The notes: generated from the sequence alone by a model not told the origin. Counted from the stretch's first letter, positions 1 to 9,837 are shown. The stretch: 64,000 nt of DNA from Cloacimonetes bacterium UBA6097 (GCA_002435865.1 DIWV01000013.1:74723-138722); one strand, 5' to 3'. Numbers and translations are program-made.

Positions 1-2379
1 CCTTGCCTGCCTGATTTCCAGATTGACTGAAGTACTAAAAGGATTTGGGTAGGCATTTAGCATTACGATGTCTGTAACAGGTGTTATGGAATTATCCTCA
101 ATACTGACCTGCTCGCCGAACATATCATGGAAGATATAGCTCATCAGGTTTTCCACGTCAGCCTCATACATATTAAACAGCGGGAAACTGAGCACTATTG
201 TCTTACCTAAACCGGGTTGGTAGTAAACTCCTACAGGCATACAGTTAAGGCTGCCCTGATTAGTAGTTTCCAAATAATCCGAGCCATAAAAATAGATGTT
301 CTGAGCGCCATTACCAGCTCCGATTGACTCAATCATATAGATGTGTCCATTCAATGGTGCAAGCGTTTTCAAAGAATCGACCGTTAAAGCGGGAAAGCCT
401 GAATTTTGCGGGGACGCATATTTAAAGCGTGCCTGGTTGCTGTAAGCTGTATTTTGTATGCCAAAATTATCAAAGATAAAATCACCTGTTTCAAATGTAT
501 TGGGGTAGGCATCATTATTACCAAATGCCAGGGTTGGCTGATATGATGTAATCAGGATATTACCGCCAAACTGGATATACTTTGCAATTTCATCCCTGAC
601 TAAATATGGATAAGCCATATTACCAAATTCGTTGCCATGCCAGAGGATGGAAGAATAAACACCGATATCAGCAAGTTTGAGGATGCCGTCTGTTTCTGTA
701 TCAAACTGGGTTCTTGTAAAATCGTGCAAGACATTATCAAAGAACTGGTCACTGACTGCATCATTTGGAGCAAACACTGTATTTGCTGTGTTATTGCGCG
801 TTTCATCGATCACCAGAATACCCTGATTTAAGGTTACAGCCCTGCTTCTGATAATTTCTGACGGCAAGCTTTCATGGTTTTCTGTATCAACTGCCGTGAG
901 TTTGTAATAATAATAAACAGCATCCTGAACATTATTATCAGTATAGGAAGTTGTTGTAAGCAGGTTTGCATTGATGAGGTTAAATGGAGCATCCGGAGAA
1001 GTTGAACGGTATAATCTGTAGCCTGCAATATCAAGTTCAGAATTGGGAAGCCAGGTTAATATAACTGCATTCATTTGAGGTGATTCTGCCAGTCCTGTTG
1101 GGGTTTGGGGAACAAGATACGGAGTGAAGCTAACATTATTAGTCAGTCCTTCATTTCCGTCGCTGTCTACTGCGGCAACACCAATATAATACAAAGAATC
1201 TGATACAAGATTTGGAATGGTAAAAGTGGTTGCAGTTGTAGTGTATTGGATAGGATTCAGTTGGGAAGCAAGTTTTGCATAGACTTTATATGATACTACA
1301 TCAGGTTCCATGCCAGTATCACTCCAGTTAACCAGGAGTGTATTTCCGGTTCCTGTATCTGCAACCTGAACAGAATCGACAGGTGATGGTATCTGGTCAA
1401 CTGTTATAGCAGCTGCTGCTGAAGCTTTTACAGCTTCTCTTACATACTGAGGATTACAATTCGCAACAACGTCGTTAATTGAGTGATAGAATGGGCTGAA
1501 CTGAGCTTCATGATAGAATATAATCGGAAATCCGGCTTGCCAGTAAAAATAACTGTCGCTAGCGTGGCTATTGGATTCAGCGTATTCTATGAAAGGAATC
1601 AGAGATGTTTGCGTATCAATAAGATTATATGCCAAATCAGCATAGCCCTCACTTCCGTCATAAGGATTTAAATGAAGTATCCAACTACCGGGAGCAGCTG
1701 TGCAATTTGCTATCATATCATATATTATCACGAGCTTTATATCATCTCCTGCCTGCAAGGTGTTCTGAACATCAAACTGGCTGCCGTACCCACCCATTTC
1801 TTCAAACGCAAAGGTAATAAACTTAATGGTGCATTCAGGCTGATAATTATTAGCTTTCATAACTCTGGCAATTTCCAGTACAGCAGCTGCTCCGCTGGCA
1901 TTATCATCAGCACCGGGAGCAGAAATCATGGGGTCGCTCCCGAAAGTTATTGAATCGTGATGTCCGCCAATGATAATATACTTATCTTCATCAATGCTTC
2001 CGGGTATTGTGGCAACAGCATTGTACTGGTCGAGGTTTTCCGCATAAAAGAGCTCAGTGTGTGCATTTGAAATCCCAAAACGTAGGAACTGGTTCTTTAT
2101 CCAATCTGCCACAGCAAAACGGTTGGGAGCTCCTGAAAATCTTGTAGTAAAATCCTGTAATTGCTGCATAAACCAGATGATACTATCTGCATTTACCTGA
2201 TTTAACATGTCACCAAAGTCTACACGGTTAGAATTATAATCCATTAATTCCCAATCACGGGTTATTCTAGCAGATTTGAGTACATTGCTTTCTGCTTTTA
2301 ACTCTTCCTGGTCTGGATACAAAGCATTAACTATTGTAGCAAAAGCCAGTAAAAAAGCAAAAAGAAGTATTCTTTTCAT
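1..2379 (-). CDS. Secreted M28-family metallopeptidase with C-terminal sorting domain (3' end outside window)
   Basis: Reading down from an ATG at 2379, the frame stays open for 793 codons to base 1, so the C-terminus lies outside the window. A signal peptide (MKRILLFAFLLAFATIVNA) is followed by an M28 Zn-peptidase core: GGHHDS near residue 138, GADDNASG near 154, EEMGGYGS near 192 and a later YHSIND, which carry the expected two-zinc ligands and catalytic Glu. Two fibronectin III-like domains follow (about 330-530), then a domain resembling a class-I glutamine amidotransferase-like fold. The last visible residues, LNAYPNPFSTSVNLEI, begin an FCB-type C-terminal sorting domain. The GGGGTG ribosome site before 2379 supports the start. 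Likely an exported aminopeptidase or carboxypeptidase feeding peptide uptake; the exact specificity cannot be read. Confidence 0.9.
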   Translation of the reverse strand, partial: MKRILLFAFLLAFATIVNALYPDQEELKAESNVLKSARITRDWELMDYNSNRVDFGDMLNQVNADSIIWFMQQLQDFTTRFSGAPNRFAVADWIKNQFLRFGISNAHTELFYAENLDQYNAVATIPGSIDEDKYIIIGGHHDSITFGSDPMISAPGADDNASGAAAVLEIARVMKANNYQPECTIKFITFAFEEMGGYGSQFDVQNTLQAGDDIKLVIIYDMIANCTAAPGSWILHLNPYDGSEGYADLAYNLIDTQTSLIPFIEYAESNSHASDSYFYWQAGFPIIFYHEAQFSPFYHSINDVVANCNPQYVREAVKASAAAAITVDQIPSPVDSVQVADTGTGNTLLVNWSDTGMEPDVVSYKVYAKLASQLNPIQYTTTATTFTIPNLVSDSLYYIGVAAVDSDGNEGLTNNVSFTPYLVPQTPTGLAESPQMNAVILTWLPNSELDIAGYRLYRSTSPDAPFNLINANLLTTTSYTDNNVQDAVYYYYKLTAVDTENHESLPSEIIRSRAVTLNQGILVIDETRNNTANTVFAPNDAVSDQFFDNVLHDFTRTQFDTETDGILKLADIGVYSSILWHGNEFGNMAYPYLVRDEIAKYIQFGGNILITSYQPTLAFGNNDAYPNTFETGDFIFDNFGIQNTAYSNQARFKYASPQNSGFPALTVDSLKTLAPLNGHIYMIESIGAGNGAQNIYFYGSDYLETTNQGSLNCMPVGVYYQPGLGKTIVLSFPLFNMYEADVENLMSYIFHDMFGEQVSIEDNSITPVTDIVMLNAYPNPFSTSVNLEIRQAR

Positions 2380-2415
2380 AACCAACACCCCTTATATTGA
2401 TTAGACTTAAGCATG

Positions 2416-2445
2416 CGTATACATTTAACATATGCATCATGTCAA
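2416..2445 (-). promoter_or_regulatory. Candidate promoter of the M28 peptidase gene
   Basis: On the minus strand TTGACA (2445-2440) is followed after 18 bases by TATACG (2421-2416), about 40 bases before the start codon. It resembles a sigma-70 promoter. FCB bacteria often use a different -7 element, so this is a weak call. Confidence 0.35.
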
Positions 2446-2470
2446 CATCTTTCTCAGGTTTAGCATGTAT

Positions 2471-2497
2471 AAAAAAAGCCGGTCATGTTGACCGGCT
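2471..2497 (-). terminator. Rho-independent terminator of the CotH-like gene
   Basis: A perfect 9-bp stem (AGCCGGTCA / TGACCGGCT, 477-485 and 489-497 of kb 2) with a 3-base loop is followed on the minus strand by seven Ts. It lies about 20 bases past the stop codon of the CotH-like gene. Confidence 0.85.
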
Positions 2498-2517
2498 CAA
2501 AAGATATTTACTATAGG

Positions 2518-5500
2518 CTAATCTAGCTTAATGAATTTCTGTGTGATAACTTTTCCACTTACTTTGGTTTTCATAAAATACAATCCACTGGCGATGGTTA
2601 ATCCTGATTTGTCTTTAGCATCCCAAACATATTTTGCACCGGGATAGACTATTATTTCCCTTACCAGTTGTCCTTTCAGGTTATAAATATTTACTTTGGA
2701 AGGAACATCAGAATTTTTAATTTCTATGTTCAAAATCCTGTTCATCGGATTGGGATATACTGAGACACTTGGTACTATTGAAAGAATATATTCATCATTG
2801 TTGCTGACCGGTGCGTTATGGGTTCCCGGGGAAGCAGGATGGATATAACCGCTGCCAAACAGCATCCAGTTTTCTGTTCCGTCTGCATATCTTCCCCATG
2901 ACAAATCTGCTCCCATACCTGTTGCAGCAGTCCACTCAACATCATCCACGATGGTAATCATATCCGGAGCTATCAGATAAACTGCATCGCCGGAAGCACC
3001 AAGCTTTGTATTAATATGCAGGACTCCCTGATTGATATCTTCATCAAACCAGATAACTTTGAATCCGCCTGCAGGTATGGTTGTGCTGTCCGGTTGTGCA
3101 GAACTTATTTGAGTAAACTCTGTAACACCGTCTCCATAGTGATTATCAGTCAGGTAAAAACCGGCAAGATTGACTGCAAAAGCATTGGGATTATAGATTT
3201 CCACCCAGTCTTCAAATTGTCCGTAATTATCTGTAATGGTGCTGACATTGGACGACATAATTTCGTTAATAAACAGAATTGGAGCCTGGTATCCGATGGT
3301 TATGTTATAGACGGGAGACAAGGTTTCTATATTAAGGTTATCGGTTGCCCTGATCCTGAACTGGATAACTGATCCCGGTTCAAACATTCCGACAGACGAG
3401 GAATAAGTGCTGCCGGCAGGAGTCATATTTACAGTGTTTAAAGTGTAATTATCAATTCCCCAAAGCAATTGCACTGAAGATAAATTGTTCTCTGCATCCG
3501 TAACTTGTGCCGAGATAGTCAAAGCTGTATTAGGTTGTGCAGGATTAGGATTATACGCTACATTACTAATCACAGGTGCTGTATTTACAACTCCGTTATT
3601 TGAAGTTCCGGGTGTGCAGGGACTTGTATACCCTGCTCCGAAAAGCTGCCAGATTGCTCCTCCATCAGGCATTCTGCCTATGGATACATCATCTACATTT
3701 AATCCGGCTGCATCTACCCAGCCGTAACTATCTATAATCGTTGTCCCGTCTGTATCTATCAGATAGACCGCATCAGCAGTTCCACTCAGCTTATCATTTA
3801 TATGCAAAGGTCCCTGGTCCGGGTTTTCATCAAACCAGACAACCAGATAACCATGAGCAGGAATTGTTGTTATTGCCGGAACATTTGCCGGAATCTGAGT
3901 CCACAGGTTGATTCCACCACTGTAGTGGCTGTCTGTCATATACATTCCGCCGGTATCTATAGCATAATTATTGGGATTATAGATTTCCACCCAGTCGTCA
4001 AATTCACCATTGGGATCTGCGTATGAAGCGTTCTTTGCCTGGATTTCATTGATGAGAAGTTCGCCCGGATTAGTCAGCACAGGAATCGTCATAAACTCAT
4101 ACTCAGCACGTTCGGGATAAAACTTACCCTGTACACTATTTTCAGCATAGATATAATACTCAATATCGCCACTGCCGATAGCAATTGTAACTCCAAACAC
4201 TCCATCTGCTGCTGCACCGTCATTGTGAGCACCATCATCAAACATCTGCACCCTATGGAAAGGACCGGTGTGGTTCTGACGCCAGCCCAGATAAGCTGAA
4301 ATTGCATCTGTAGCAGTCGTTGTTATTGACAAATCTGAATAGGACATGGCAACTGAAGGGGAATAATATGCTGCAGATATAGTTGGTACAATTCCCTGGA
4401 AAGAGCTATGATTGAGCAGATTTGTTGCTCTTACATTCATCAGTTGTGTTATTCCTATAACAGGTCTGGGATTGGGACCTGTTCCTGTAATTGCACCGGT
4501 TACATTGGTAAGAAAGTTGCTGTAGGAAAAGAACGGATTGGGATCTGCCTGTACAGAGGGTCCGCAGATAGCCTGAAGTTCCAAAGCACGGTTATAATAC
4601 CAGTTATTGGTGATATTTTCTGCAATCATAGTCCGCATATGTGCTATATACATTCTTTTGAACATTGGGACGTTAATTATTTTATTAAGAATCGGGTAAT
4701 TGGGATGAGTGCTGTTTACCAAAGGATCCAGGTTTTGCATCTGGGTAAATGTAAGATTTCCGATGGTCTGCATATTGGTAAAACCGCCAAAGCACTCATT
4801 AATGTCCCAGAGCACAGGATTAAACCTGTTGTTGTTATCTTCAAAAATGTAATAATTCTGACCGTTATTGATAGGTGAATCCAGATTAACAAAAAGATTC
4901 TCAAAAGCCAGGAACCAGAGATGCCTGTCCATATTGAGTACTGTTTCTGCCTGAGGAGTGTTATTATTGTAGATATTCAAAAAGTTGATAAAGGGAGCCA
5001 TGCTTGCTCCGGAATCCAGCTCATAGTGGGATGTGTAAGAAGACTCGACGTTATCTACATAACCCCAAATCTGCCAGGGTGTCATTGCTGATATCTCTCC
5101 CTTTATTCGTGTATTATCCCCTGCCTGAAAATGAGTATCTCCGAAATAATCATCTAAATCCTGGTCGCTGGTATACACACCCTGCAGGATATTATTAATA
5201 TAAACATTAGCATAATTTGATTTGGGAGCAGGCATATACTTACGTGCGATTTCGTATCCAAGGGTTTCACGAACCAGAGTTGGGTCCATAAATCCGTTGG
5301 CAAGTTTCACGGAAGCATAGGGTCCAACTGCCTGATTATTTATTACATAGTCGAGTTTGATGTTAAGTGGATTTTTTAAGCGGTTTGGACTATAGGAGCT
5401 ATTGCCTTTGTAGCGTACACCTACACTGTCATAAGTAACTCCATTGATAATGGCAGTTCCAATCAGACGATCTTCCTGTCCTGCTGCTACAAGGTTATCC

Positions 5501-5634
5501 AAAAGCTGGTCCCAGTTTGTTTGTGAAAAAACAAGCCTGATTTCATTAACAGTATTAATATCATAAAAATCCTGCGCCAAGAGACCTATTGATATTCCCA
5601 GTATAAATAAAAGTATAACAAATGTCTTCTTCAT
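2518..5634 (-). CDS. Secreted CotH-fold protein with two lamin-tail domains and C-terminal sorting domain
   Basis: A 1038-residue exported protein. The start is set at the second ATG of a tandem pair (5634), with GGGAG at a good distance and a signal peptide ending GLLAQ; the longer frame to 5697 adds 21 non-signal-like residues. The first half matches the CotH kinase fold: YKGNSS with the following basic stretch, and NYYIFED...NPVLWDINECFGG, where the WD-I-N element corresponds to the conserved iPWDxD region. Two lamin-tail (LTD) domains follow, each starting INEI and carrying DDWVEIYNPN or EDWVEIYNPN. The C-terminus is a sorting domain (VYPNPMN, KVNIYNLKGQ, GLYFMKTK). CotH is a protein kinase in Bacillus spores; whether this secreted version phosphorylates anything is unknown. 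Confidence 0.88.
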   Translation of the reverse strand: MKKTFVILLFILGISIGLLAQDFYDINTVNEIRLVFSQTNWDQLLDNLVAAGQEDRLIGTAIINGVTYDSVGVRYKGNSSYSPNRLKNPLNIKLDYVINNQAVGPYASVKLANGFMDPTLVRETLGYEIARKYMPAPKSNYANVYINNILQGVYTSDQDLDDYFGDTHFQAGDNTRIKGEISAMTPWQIWGYVDNVESSYTSHYELDSGASMAPFINFLNIYNNNTPQAETVLNMDRHLWFLAFENLFVNLDSPINNGQNYYIFEDNNNRFNPVLWDINECFGGFTNMQTIGNLTFTQMQNLDPLVNSTHPNYPILNKIINVPMFKRMYIAHMRTMIAENITNNWYYNRALELQAICGPSVQADPNPFFSYSNFLTNVTGAITGTGPNPRPVIGITQLMNVRATNLLNHSSFQGIVPTISAAYYSPSVAMSYSDLSITTTATDAISAYLGWRQNHTGPFHRVQMFDDGAHNDGAAADGVFGVTIAIGSGDIEYYIYAENSVQGKFYPERAEYEFMTIPVLTNPGELLINEIQAKNASYADPNGEFDDWVEIYNPNNYAIDTGGMYMTDSHYSGGINLWTQIPANVPAITTIPAHGYLVVWFDENPDQGPLHINDKLSGTADAVYLIDTDGTTIIDSYGWVDAAGLNVDDVSIGRMPDGGAIWQLFGAGYTSPCTPGTSNNGVVNTAPVISNVAYNPNPAQPNTALTISAQVTDAENNLSSVQLLWGIDNYTLNTVNMTPAGSTYSSSVGMFEPGSVIQFRIRATDNLNIETLSPVYNITIGYQAPILFINEIMSSNVSTITDNYGQFEDWVEIYNPNAFAVNLAGFYLTDNHYGDGVTEFTQISSAQPDSTTIPAGGFKVIWFDEDINQGVLHINTKLGASGDAVYLIAPDMITIVDDVEWTAATGMGADLSWGRYADGTENWMLFGSGYIHPASPGTHNAPVSNNDEYILSIVPSVSVYPNPMNRILNIEIKNSDVPSKVNIYNLKGQLVREIIVYPGAKYVWDAKDKSGLTIASGLYFMKTKVSGKVITQKFIKLD

Positions 5635-5796
5635 CATTTCTCCCAATTCTAAAGTACTCAGCTTCAATTCCGGACGTACTTCAACCTCATGAATCAAAAT
5701 TATGTTTCATTTACTTATACGTCAAGACAATCAATTCCCTGCATATAATTTTACCATTCTTTCAACTTTCTTTATTATTCCACTGGTGATTAGGCA

Positions 5797-5877
5797 GAGA
5801 TGCTAGGGTGATCTAAGGGTGCGACCCTTAGATCACCCTAGCATCTCCCATGCATCTCCAACGCATTGAGTAAGACA
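5797..5877. repeat. Palindromic element, copy 1 of 3
   Basis: A perfect 24-bp inverted repeat (5797-5820 and 5824-5847) flanks the loop GCG. The left arm begins GAGATGCTAGGGTGATC. A tail, ATGCATCTCC then a degenerate ATTGAGTAAG, follows to about 5877 and is also recognisable after copy 3. Arms and loop are identical to the copies near 24.5 and 40.6 kb. This copy lies between two divergent genes, so it cannot simply be a transcription terminator. Confidence 0.92.
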
Positions 5878-5945
5878 AAACAGTGATTGAAGATGAGTTT
5901 AACAGGCGAACAGCAAATGTGGATGCATCATAAAGCATAAAGATG

Positions 5946-5974
5946 TTGACAACAAATTATAATTAAAATATCTA
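5946..5974 (+). promoter_or_regulatory. Candidate promoter of the DUF975 gene
   Basis: TTGACA (5946-5951), a 17-base spacer and TATCTA (5969-5974) lie about 100 bases before the start codon; a TATAAT also occurs at 5979-5984. Sequence-based suggestion only. Confidence 0.35.
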
Positions 5975-6070
5975 TTTCTATAATGTTTACTGCTAATAAT
6001 ACCAGTTTGATATTCAATATGAGTTTATATAAAACATTTTAACAGAATACATCCATAATAGGAGGAAACA

Positions 6071-6724
6071 ATGACAGCAAGTGAAATTCGCTTTGACGCC
6101 AGAACACGCCTGCAGGGATTATGGGCAACCCTGGTACCAATTTGGTTTATCTATCTTCTCATTATGATGGGTGCTCATAGCATCTTCGGTTTGAAGGAGT
6201 CTTTTTTCGGAACATTGATTTCATTGGTCATAGGCGGTCCTATGCTGATGGGTATTACCAGGATATTTTTAAAAATCTACAACAAGGAACCATTTGAACT
6301 GGGGCAGCTTTTTGATGGATTTAAGGAATTCAGCAGAGTCTTTACAGCCTATTTACTAATGTGCCTTTATATCTTACTCTGGGCTTTATTACTGATAGTG
6401 CCGGGCATTATCGCCGCCCTGGGTTATTCCATGACCTTCTTTATCATGGCTGACCATCCAGAAATGCCTGCTTCCGAAGCCCTGCGCAATAGTAAAGATA
6501 TGATGATGGGTCATAAATCAGAGCTGTTTTGGCTGCTTTTATCTTTCATAGGCTGGGCAATCCTGGCAACCATACCGTTCGGGATTGGCTGGCTTTGGTT
6601 GGAAAGCTATATTTTGGCTTCCATGACTATTTTCTACCATAAAGTTAAAGGACACCGGGAAGAGACTGTTACCTATCAACCAGTTAAAGAGGAAACAATC
6701 GAGGTAAAGGATGAAAACTTATAA
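6071..6724 (+). CDS. DUF975-family integral membrane protein
   Basis: A 217-residue polytopic membrane protein with about five hydrophobic segments. The pattern fits DUF975: short N-terminal helix, paired membrane helices, the PEMPASEALRNSKDMMMGHKSELF loop region and a C-terminal FYHKVKG followed by an acidic tail. AGGAGG sits eight bases before the ATG, which fixes the start. The 3' end overlaps the next gene by 14 bases, so the two are probably translationally coupled. The molecular role of the family is not established. Confidence 0.85.
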   Translation: MTASEIRFDARTRLQGLWATLVPIWFIYLLIMMGAHSIFGLKESFFGTLISLVIGGPMLMGITRIFLKIYNKEPFELGQLFDGFKEFSRVFTAYLLMCLYILLWALLLIVPGIIAALGYSMTFFIMADHPEMPASEALRNSKDMMMGHKSELFWLLLSFIGWAILATIPFGIGWLWLESYILASMTIFYHKVKGHREETVTYQPVKEETIEVKDENL

Positions 6725-8204
6725 GCTAATTATATTTATTTTCGTCACTATGATTGTCTTGTTAAGCTGCAGCAAGAAAACCACGGAATCTGATAATACA
6801 ACGGTCAGAACTCCCAAGTTTCTACCCTCTTCCGGAACTTATGAGGTTGGTCAATATATGTCTATCCAATGCGCTACTGAAGATGCTGAAATCCGTTATA
6901 CTGTTGATATGACTGAACCGAATTTGTCTTCTCCGATTTATACGCAGTCGCTTCTGATGCCGGATTTCTTTATCAATAACTCCAATACCTGCAGGATAAA
7001 AGCCAAGGCATTCAGGTCGGACTTATTACCAAGTGCAACTGCAACTGCCAACTACATTATTAACTATGAAAATACAGTTGCTGCTCCAGTTATAAGTCCT
7101 GACGACGGACCATTAGACTATTGTCCTGTTTATGTGAGTATAAACAACAGCAAACCCGGTGCAGACATCAGGTATACCACTAACGGTGATGAACCGGATT
7201 ATACTTCAACCCTGTATACAGGGTCATTTGCAGTGAAAACAAATACTATCGTCAAAGCCAAAGCTTTTATGGCTGGTTACAATTCCAGTGTTGTTACAAG
7301 TAACGATTTACAATTAAACGTCAGGGAGTTAGGCACGTATGACCTTGTAACAGCCTATAAAGTAGAAACCTGGGGTGACTATGCATATGTAGTCAGGGAT
7401 GGCGGATTATATATCATAAACATAAGCAATCCTGCTGAACCAGTCCTTACCTCTGTTTTTAATCCTATAGGTGACCTTTATGGCATAAAACTCAATGGTG
7501 ATTATGCTTATTTAGTGGGCGACCCGGGATTGTGGATAGTTGACATAAGCAATCCTGCTATACCTAATAATTTAGGGCATATTGATTTACCCAATATTTC
7601 ACGCGATGTGGATATAAGCGGCAATTATGCTTATGTAGCCAGCAGTGCGGCAGGATTGAGGATAGTTGATATAAGCAATCCCTACAATCCGGTTTCAGTG
7701 GGATACTTAACCACTTCCGGAACTGTTTTGAGTGTAGCTATAAATGGTATATATGCCTATCTTGCCTGTGGCACTAATGGAATAAGGATAATAAACATCA
7801 GCAATCCACTTGCTCCGGTTGTAGTTCCTTTTCTTACCACTATTCCAGCCTGGGGTATTGCCTTTGGCGGTAACTATTGCTATATCGCAGATGGAGTATC
7901 AGGACTGAGAGTATTAAACACCTCCAATCTGGCTACACCTTATCAGATTGCCTCATTAAACACTTTTGGCACTGGATCCGGAGTTCAGGTAAATGGTAAT
8001 TATGTATATTTAACAAGCGCTTCAGATGGATTAAGGATTATTGACGTTACTAATCCTGCCATGCCTGTTACAGCCGGATACTGCAGTACTGCAACCTCTA
8101 CCAACGATGTTGCCGTAAGCGGTAATATTGCTTATGTGGCAGATTATGATTCAGGATTGAAAATCATATACAATGGATTGGATGATTCCAAAAAAAAAAA
8201 TTAA
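6711..8204 (+). CDS. Lipoprotein with chitobiase-C-type and LVIVD beta-propeller repeats
   Basis: A 497-residue predicted lipoprotein: a hydrophobic leader ends in the lipobox LLSC at about residues 17-20. Two chitobiase/hexosaminidase C-terminal-like modules (CHB_HEX type) follow, each with an IRYT...EP...Y pattern, for example ADIRYTTNGDEPDYTS. The remainder is a run of about seven LVIVD repeats of the form YAYVA...GLRIVDISNP, expected to fold as a surface beta-propeller. It overlaps the DUF975 gene, suggesting one operon. No catalytic site is visible; a binding or scaffold role in the envelope is inferred. Confidence 0.85.
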   Translation: MKTYKLIIFIFVTMIVLLSCSKKTTESDNTTVRTPKFLPSSGTYEVGQYMSIQCATEDAEIRYTVDMTEPNLSSPIYTQSLLMPDFFINNSNTCRIKAKAFRSDLLPSATATANYIINYENTVAAPVISPDDGPLDYCPVYVSINNSKPGADIRYTTNGDEPDYTSTLYTGSFAVKTNTIVKAKAFMAGYNSSVVTSNDLQLNVRELGTYDLVTAYKVETWGDYAYVVRDGGLYIINISNPAEPVLTSVFNPIGDLYGIKLNGDYAYLVGDPGLWIVDISNPAIPNNLGHIDLPNISRDVDISGNYAYVASSAAGLRIVDISNPYNPVSVGYLTTSGTVLSVAINGIYAYLACGTNGIRIINISNPLAPVVVPFLTTIPAWGIAFGGNYCYIADGVSGLRVLNTSNLATPYQIASLNTFGTGSGVQVNGNYVYLTSASDGLRIIDVTNPAMPVTAGYCSTATSTNDVAVSGNIAYVADYDSGLKIIYNGLDDSKKKN

Positions 8205-8213
8205 ATTATTGAG

Positions 8214-8236
8214 AGGGTAGGCCTTGTGCTTACCCT
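8214..8236. terminator. Hairpin between convergent genes
   Basis: A 9-bp stem containing one G-T pair (8214-8222 with 8228-8236) is followed on the plus strand by a run of Ts. It separates the convergent lipoprotein and MutS-type genes and overlaps the latter's stop codon. Confidence 0.6.
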
Positions 8237-9837
8237 TTTTTATTTGATAAAACTTCTGCTTTTGTAATAATATCTTCTGGCAACCCAAGTATTTCAGCTA
8301 TGGGGATGGCATTTTGCGGTGGTGCTGCTTTTCCTGTTAGCTTAATCAAGCTATAGTCCATCAGTTGGTTTATAAGATCAAGTTGCTTCTCAAGTGATTG
8401 TTTATCTATGTTTGAAAGTTTCTTCAGTGCCTTTATATCTATACCTTTAATTGCATACTGAACCGCCGTTTTTACATTTTTGGCAATGTCATAATGAGTT
8501 GCTGCCAGACACAGGCAGGACAGGCTTTTTACATAATCCAGTACTGCTGTCAGGATAGCTTCCCCTTCCACAGGATTAGTGCCCTTTGCCAATTCATCAA
8601 ACAGAAACAGGGTTTTACCCTTTTTTCTCAAAATTGCTGACAGGGAAACAATCTCTTTACCAAAACTGCTCAGGTTTTCACCACCTTCCAGTTCCTGATT
8701 ATACCAAACGTTGTCGAACAGGCATATTTCCGCTTCTTTAGCAGGAAGTGGTACAGCATATTGAGCCAGTAAGCAGAGCTGGCCGATAGTTTTAAGAGCT
8801 GTGGTTTTACCACCCATATTGGGACCGGTAATAATGTTTAATGTGTTATTGAATTCCAAATCAACTGGCTGATAACGTCTGTTCTTCTCAGCTTGGCTAA
8901 ATTTAACGGGAAGATTCGCTGCCTGTTTTGCATAAACCTGCAGTTTATTTGTGATCTTAGGTATACAGCAATTATACCTTACAGCAAAAACAGCTTTGGC
9001 ATAATCCCAGTCCAGCTTTTGCACCAGTTCAGCAGTTTGGATTAAAGCTGGATGATATGCATTCAGCTTTTTGCTTAAACTCTTGAGTACAGCTTCCTCT
9101 GTTTTGGTTATTTGGGCTGACAAAGCTGAAATCTGCTTTCTGGTTTCTGCAAGCTGTTTATTGTCTTTCAACCTGTAAGTAAGATTGGCAAAGTTCTCAT
9201 CAGCAAGCAGATAGTATTCTGATTTAGCAAGTTTTTTTACCTTTTCTTTCTCTAAGCGCGAGATTACTAGCTCAATTGTCGGATTGTTTAGACTCAACGC
9301 TTTTTGAGCTGATTGCAGTAATTTATGTTCTTCTTTACGTTGTGCCGATTGCAGGTTGCTTATCTCGCCAATGAGCTTTGCCAGTTTAGTATCGAAAGCA
9401 GGGCTCAAATTAAAAGTAGGGCTTATGGTATGCTCGGGATCAAGCATGTTATATACTTTGTTAAGTTCAGGAAGAGGATAGGATTTTTGCAATCCATGCT
9501 TTACGGTAAGTTGCTTTAATTGCAAAGCATAGTGTACCAGCTTCTTGATTTCAAAACATTCATGCAGAAACAGAGGTCGCTCCTGTAAAGCTTTGAGGGT
9601 ATTGGGCAAATAGGGTAGTTCGGATAATGCACTGCTCAATTGATCGGTTAATTTTTTATTCTCTTTCAGGATAATGATAAGAGCTTCCAGACGTTTGTAT
9701 TCTTTACGTAAGTCAACTTCCCGGCCCGGTTTCCACTTTGCAGGATGATGTTTGTACTGCTTTCCTGCTTCTCCTACCGGTTTAATCAGGTCAAAGACCG
9801 TATTAACTTGAAGAGCATTGAGAATAGCTTTATCCAT
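8230..9837 (-). CDS. MutS-family ATPase without mismatch-recognition domain (possible KamC-type)
   Basis: A 535-residue protein whose C-terminal half is a MutS-type ABC ATPase: Walker A GPNMGGKTT (about 338-346), the MutS signature region ELEGGENLSSFGKE, Walker B LFLFDELAKGTNP (about 410) and the His switch AATHYD (about 444). The N-terminal 300 residues are helical and charged, like MutS core/lever helices, but the mismatch-binding and connector domains are absent. The C-terminal Smr nuclease domain of MutS2 is also missing. It is therefore not a classical MutS. It could be a MutS-like protein of the KamC type, a proposed reactivase subunit for B12-dependent lysine 5,6-aminomutase, but no aminomutase gene is in the window. 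It is the last gene of the run from 18166 to 8230. Confidence 0.75.
   Translation of the reverse strand: MDKAILNALQVNTVFDLIKPVGEAGKQYKHHPAKWKPGREVDLRKEYKRLEALIIILKENKKLTDQLSSALSELPYLPNTLKALQERPLFLHECFEIKKLVHYALQLKQLTVKHGLQKSYPLPELNKVYNMLDPEHTISPTFNLSPAFDTKLAKLIGEISNLQSAQRKEEHKLLQSAQKALSLNNPTIELVISRLEKEKVKKLAKSEYYLLADENFANLTYRLKDNKQLAETRKQISALSAQITKTEEAVLKSLSKKLNAYHPALIQTAELVQKLDWDYAKAVFAVRYNCCIPKITNKLQVYAKQAANLPVKFSQAEKNRRYQPVDLEFNNTLNIITGPNMGGKTTALKTIGQLCLLAQYAVPLPAKEAEICLFDNVWYNQELEGGENLSSFGKEIVSLSAILRKKGKTLFLFDELAKGTNPVEGEAILTAVLDYVKSLSCLCLAATHYDIAKNVKTAVQYAIKGIDIKALKKLSNIDKQSLEKQLDLINQLMDYSLIKLTGKAAPPQNAIPIAEILGLPEDIITKAEVLSNKKG

Larger units (their letters stand above)
5635..6070. other. 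Intergenic region between divergent genes
   Basis: This gap separates the divergent CotH-like and DUF975 genes. It contains palindromic element copy 1 and a candidate promoter for the rightward gene. No further gene is supported. Confidence 0.7.

Noticed and set aside
4408..4878. 156-codon plus-strand frame inside the CotH-like gene
   Set aside because: Antisense to a clear domain protein and without a ribosome site or family motif.
5797..5847. Palindromic copy 1 as a terminator
   Set aside because: It lies upstream of two divergent genes and lacks a following T-run.
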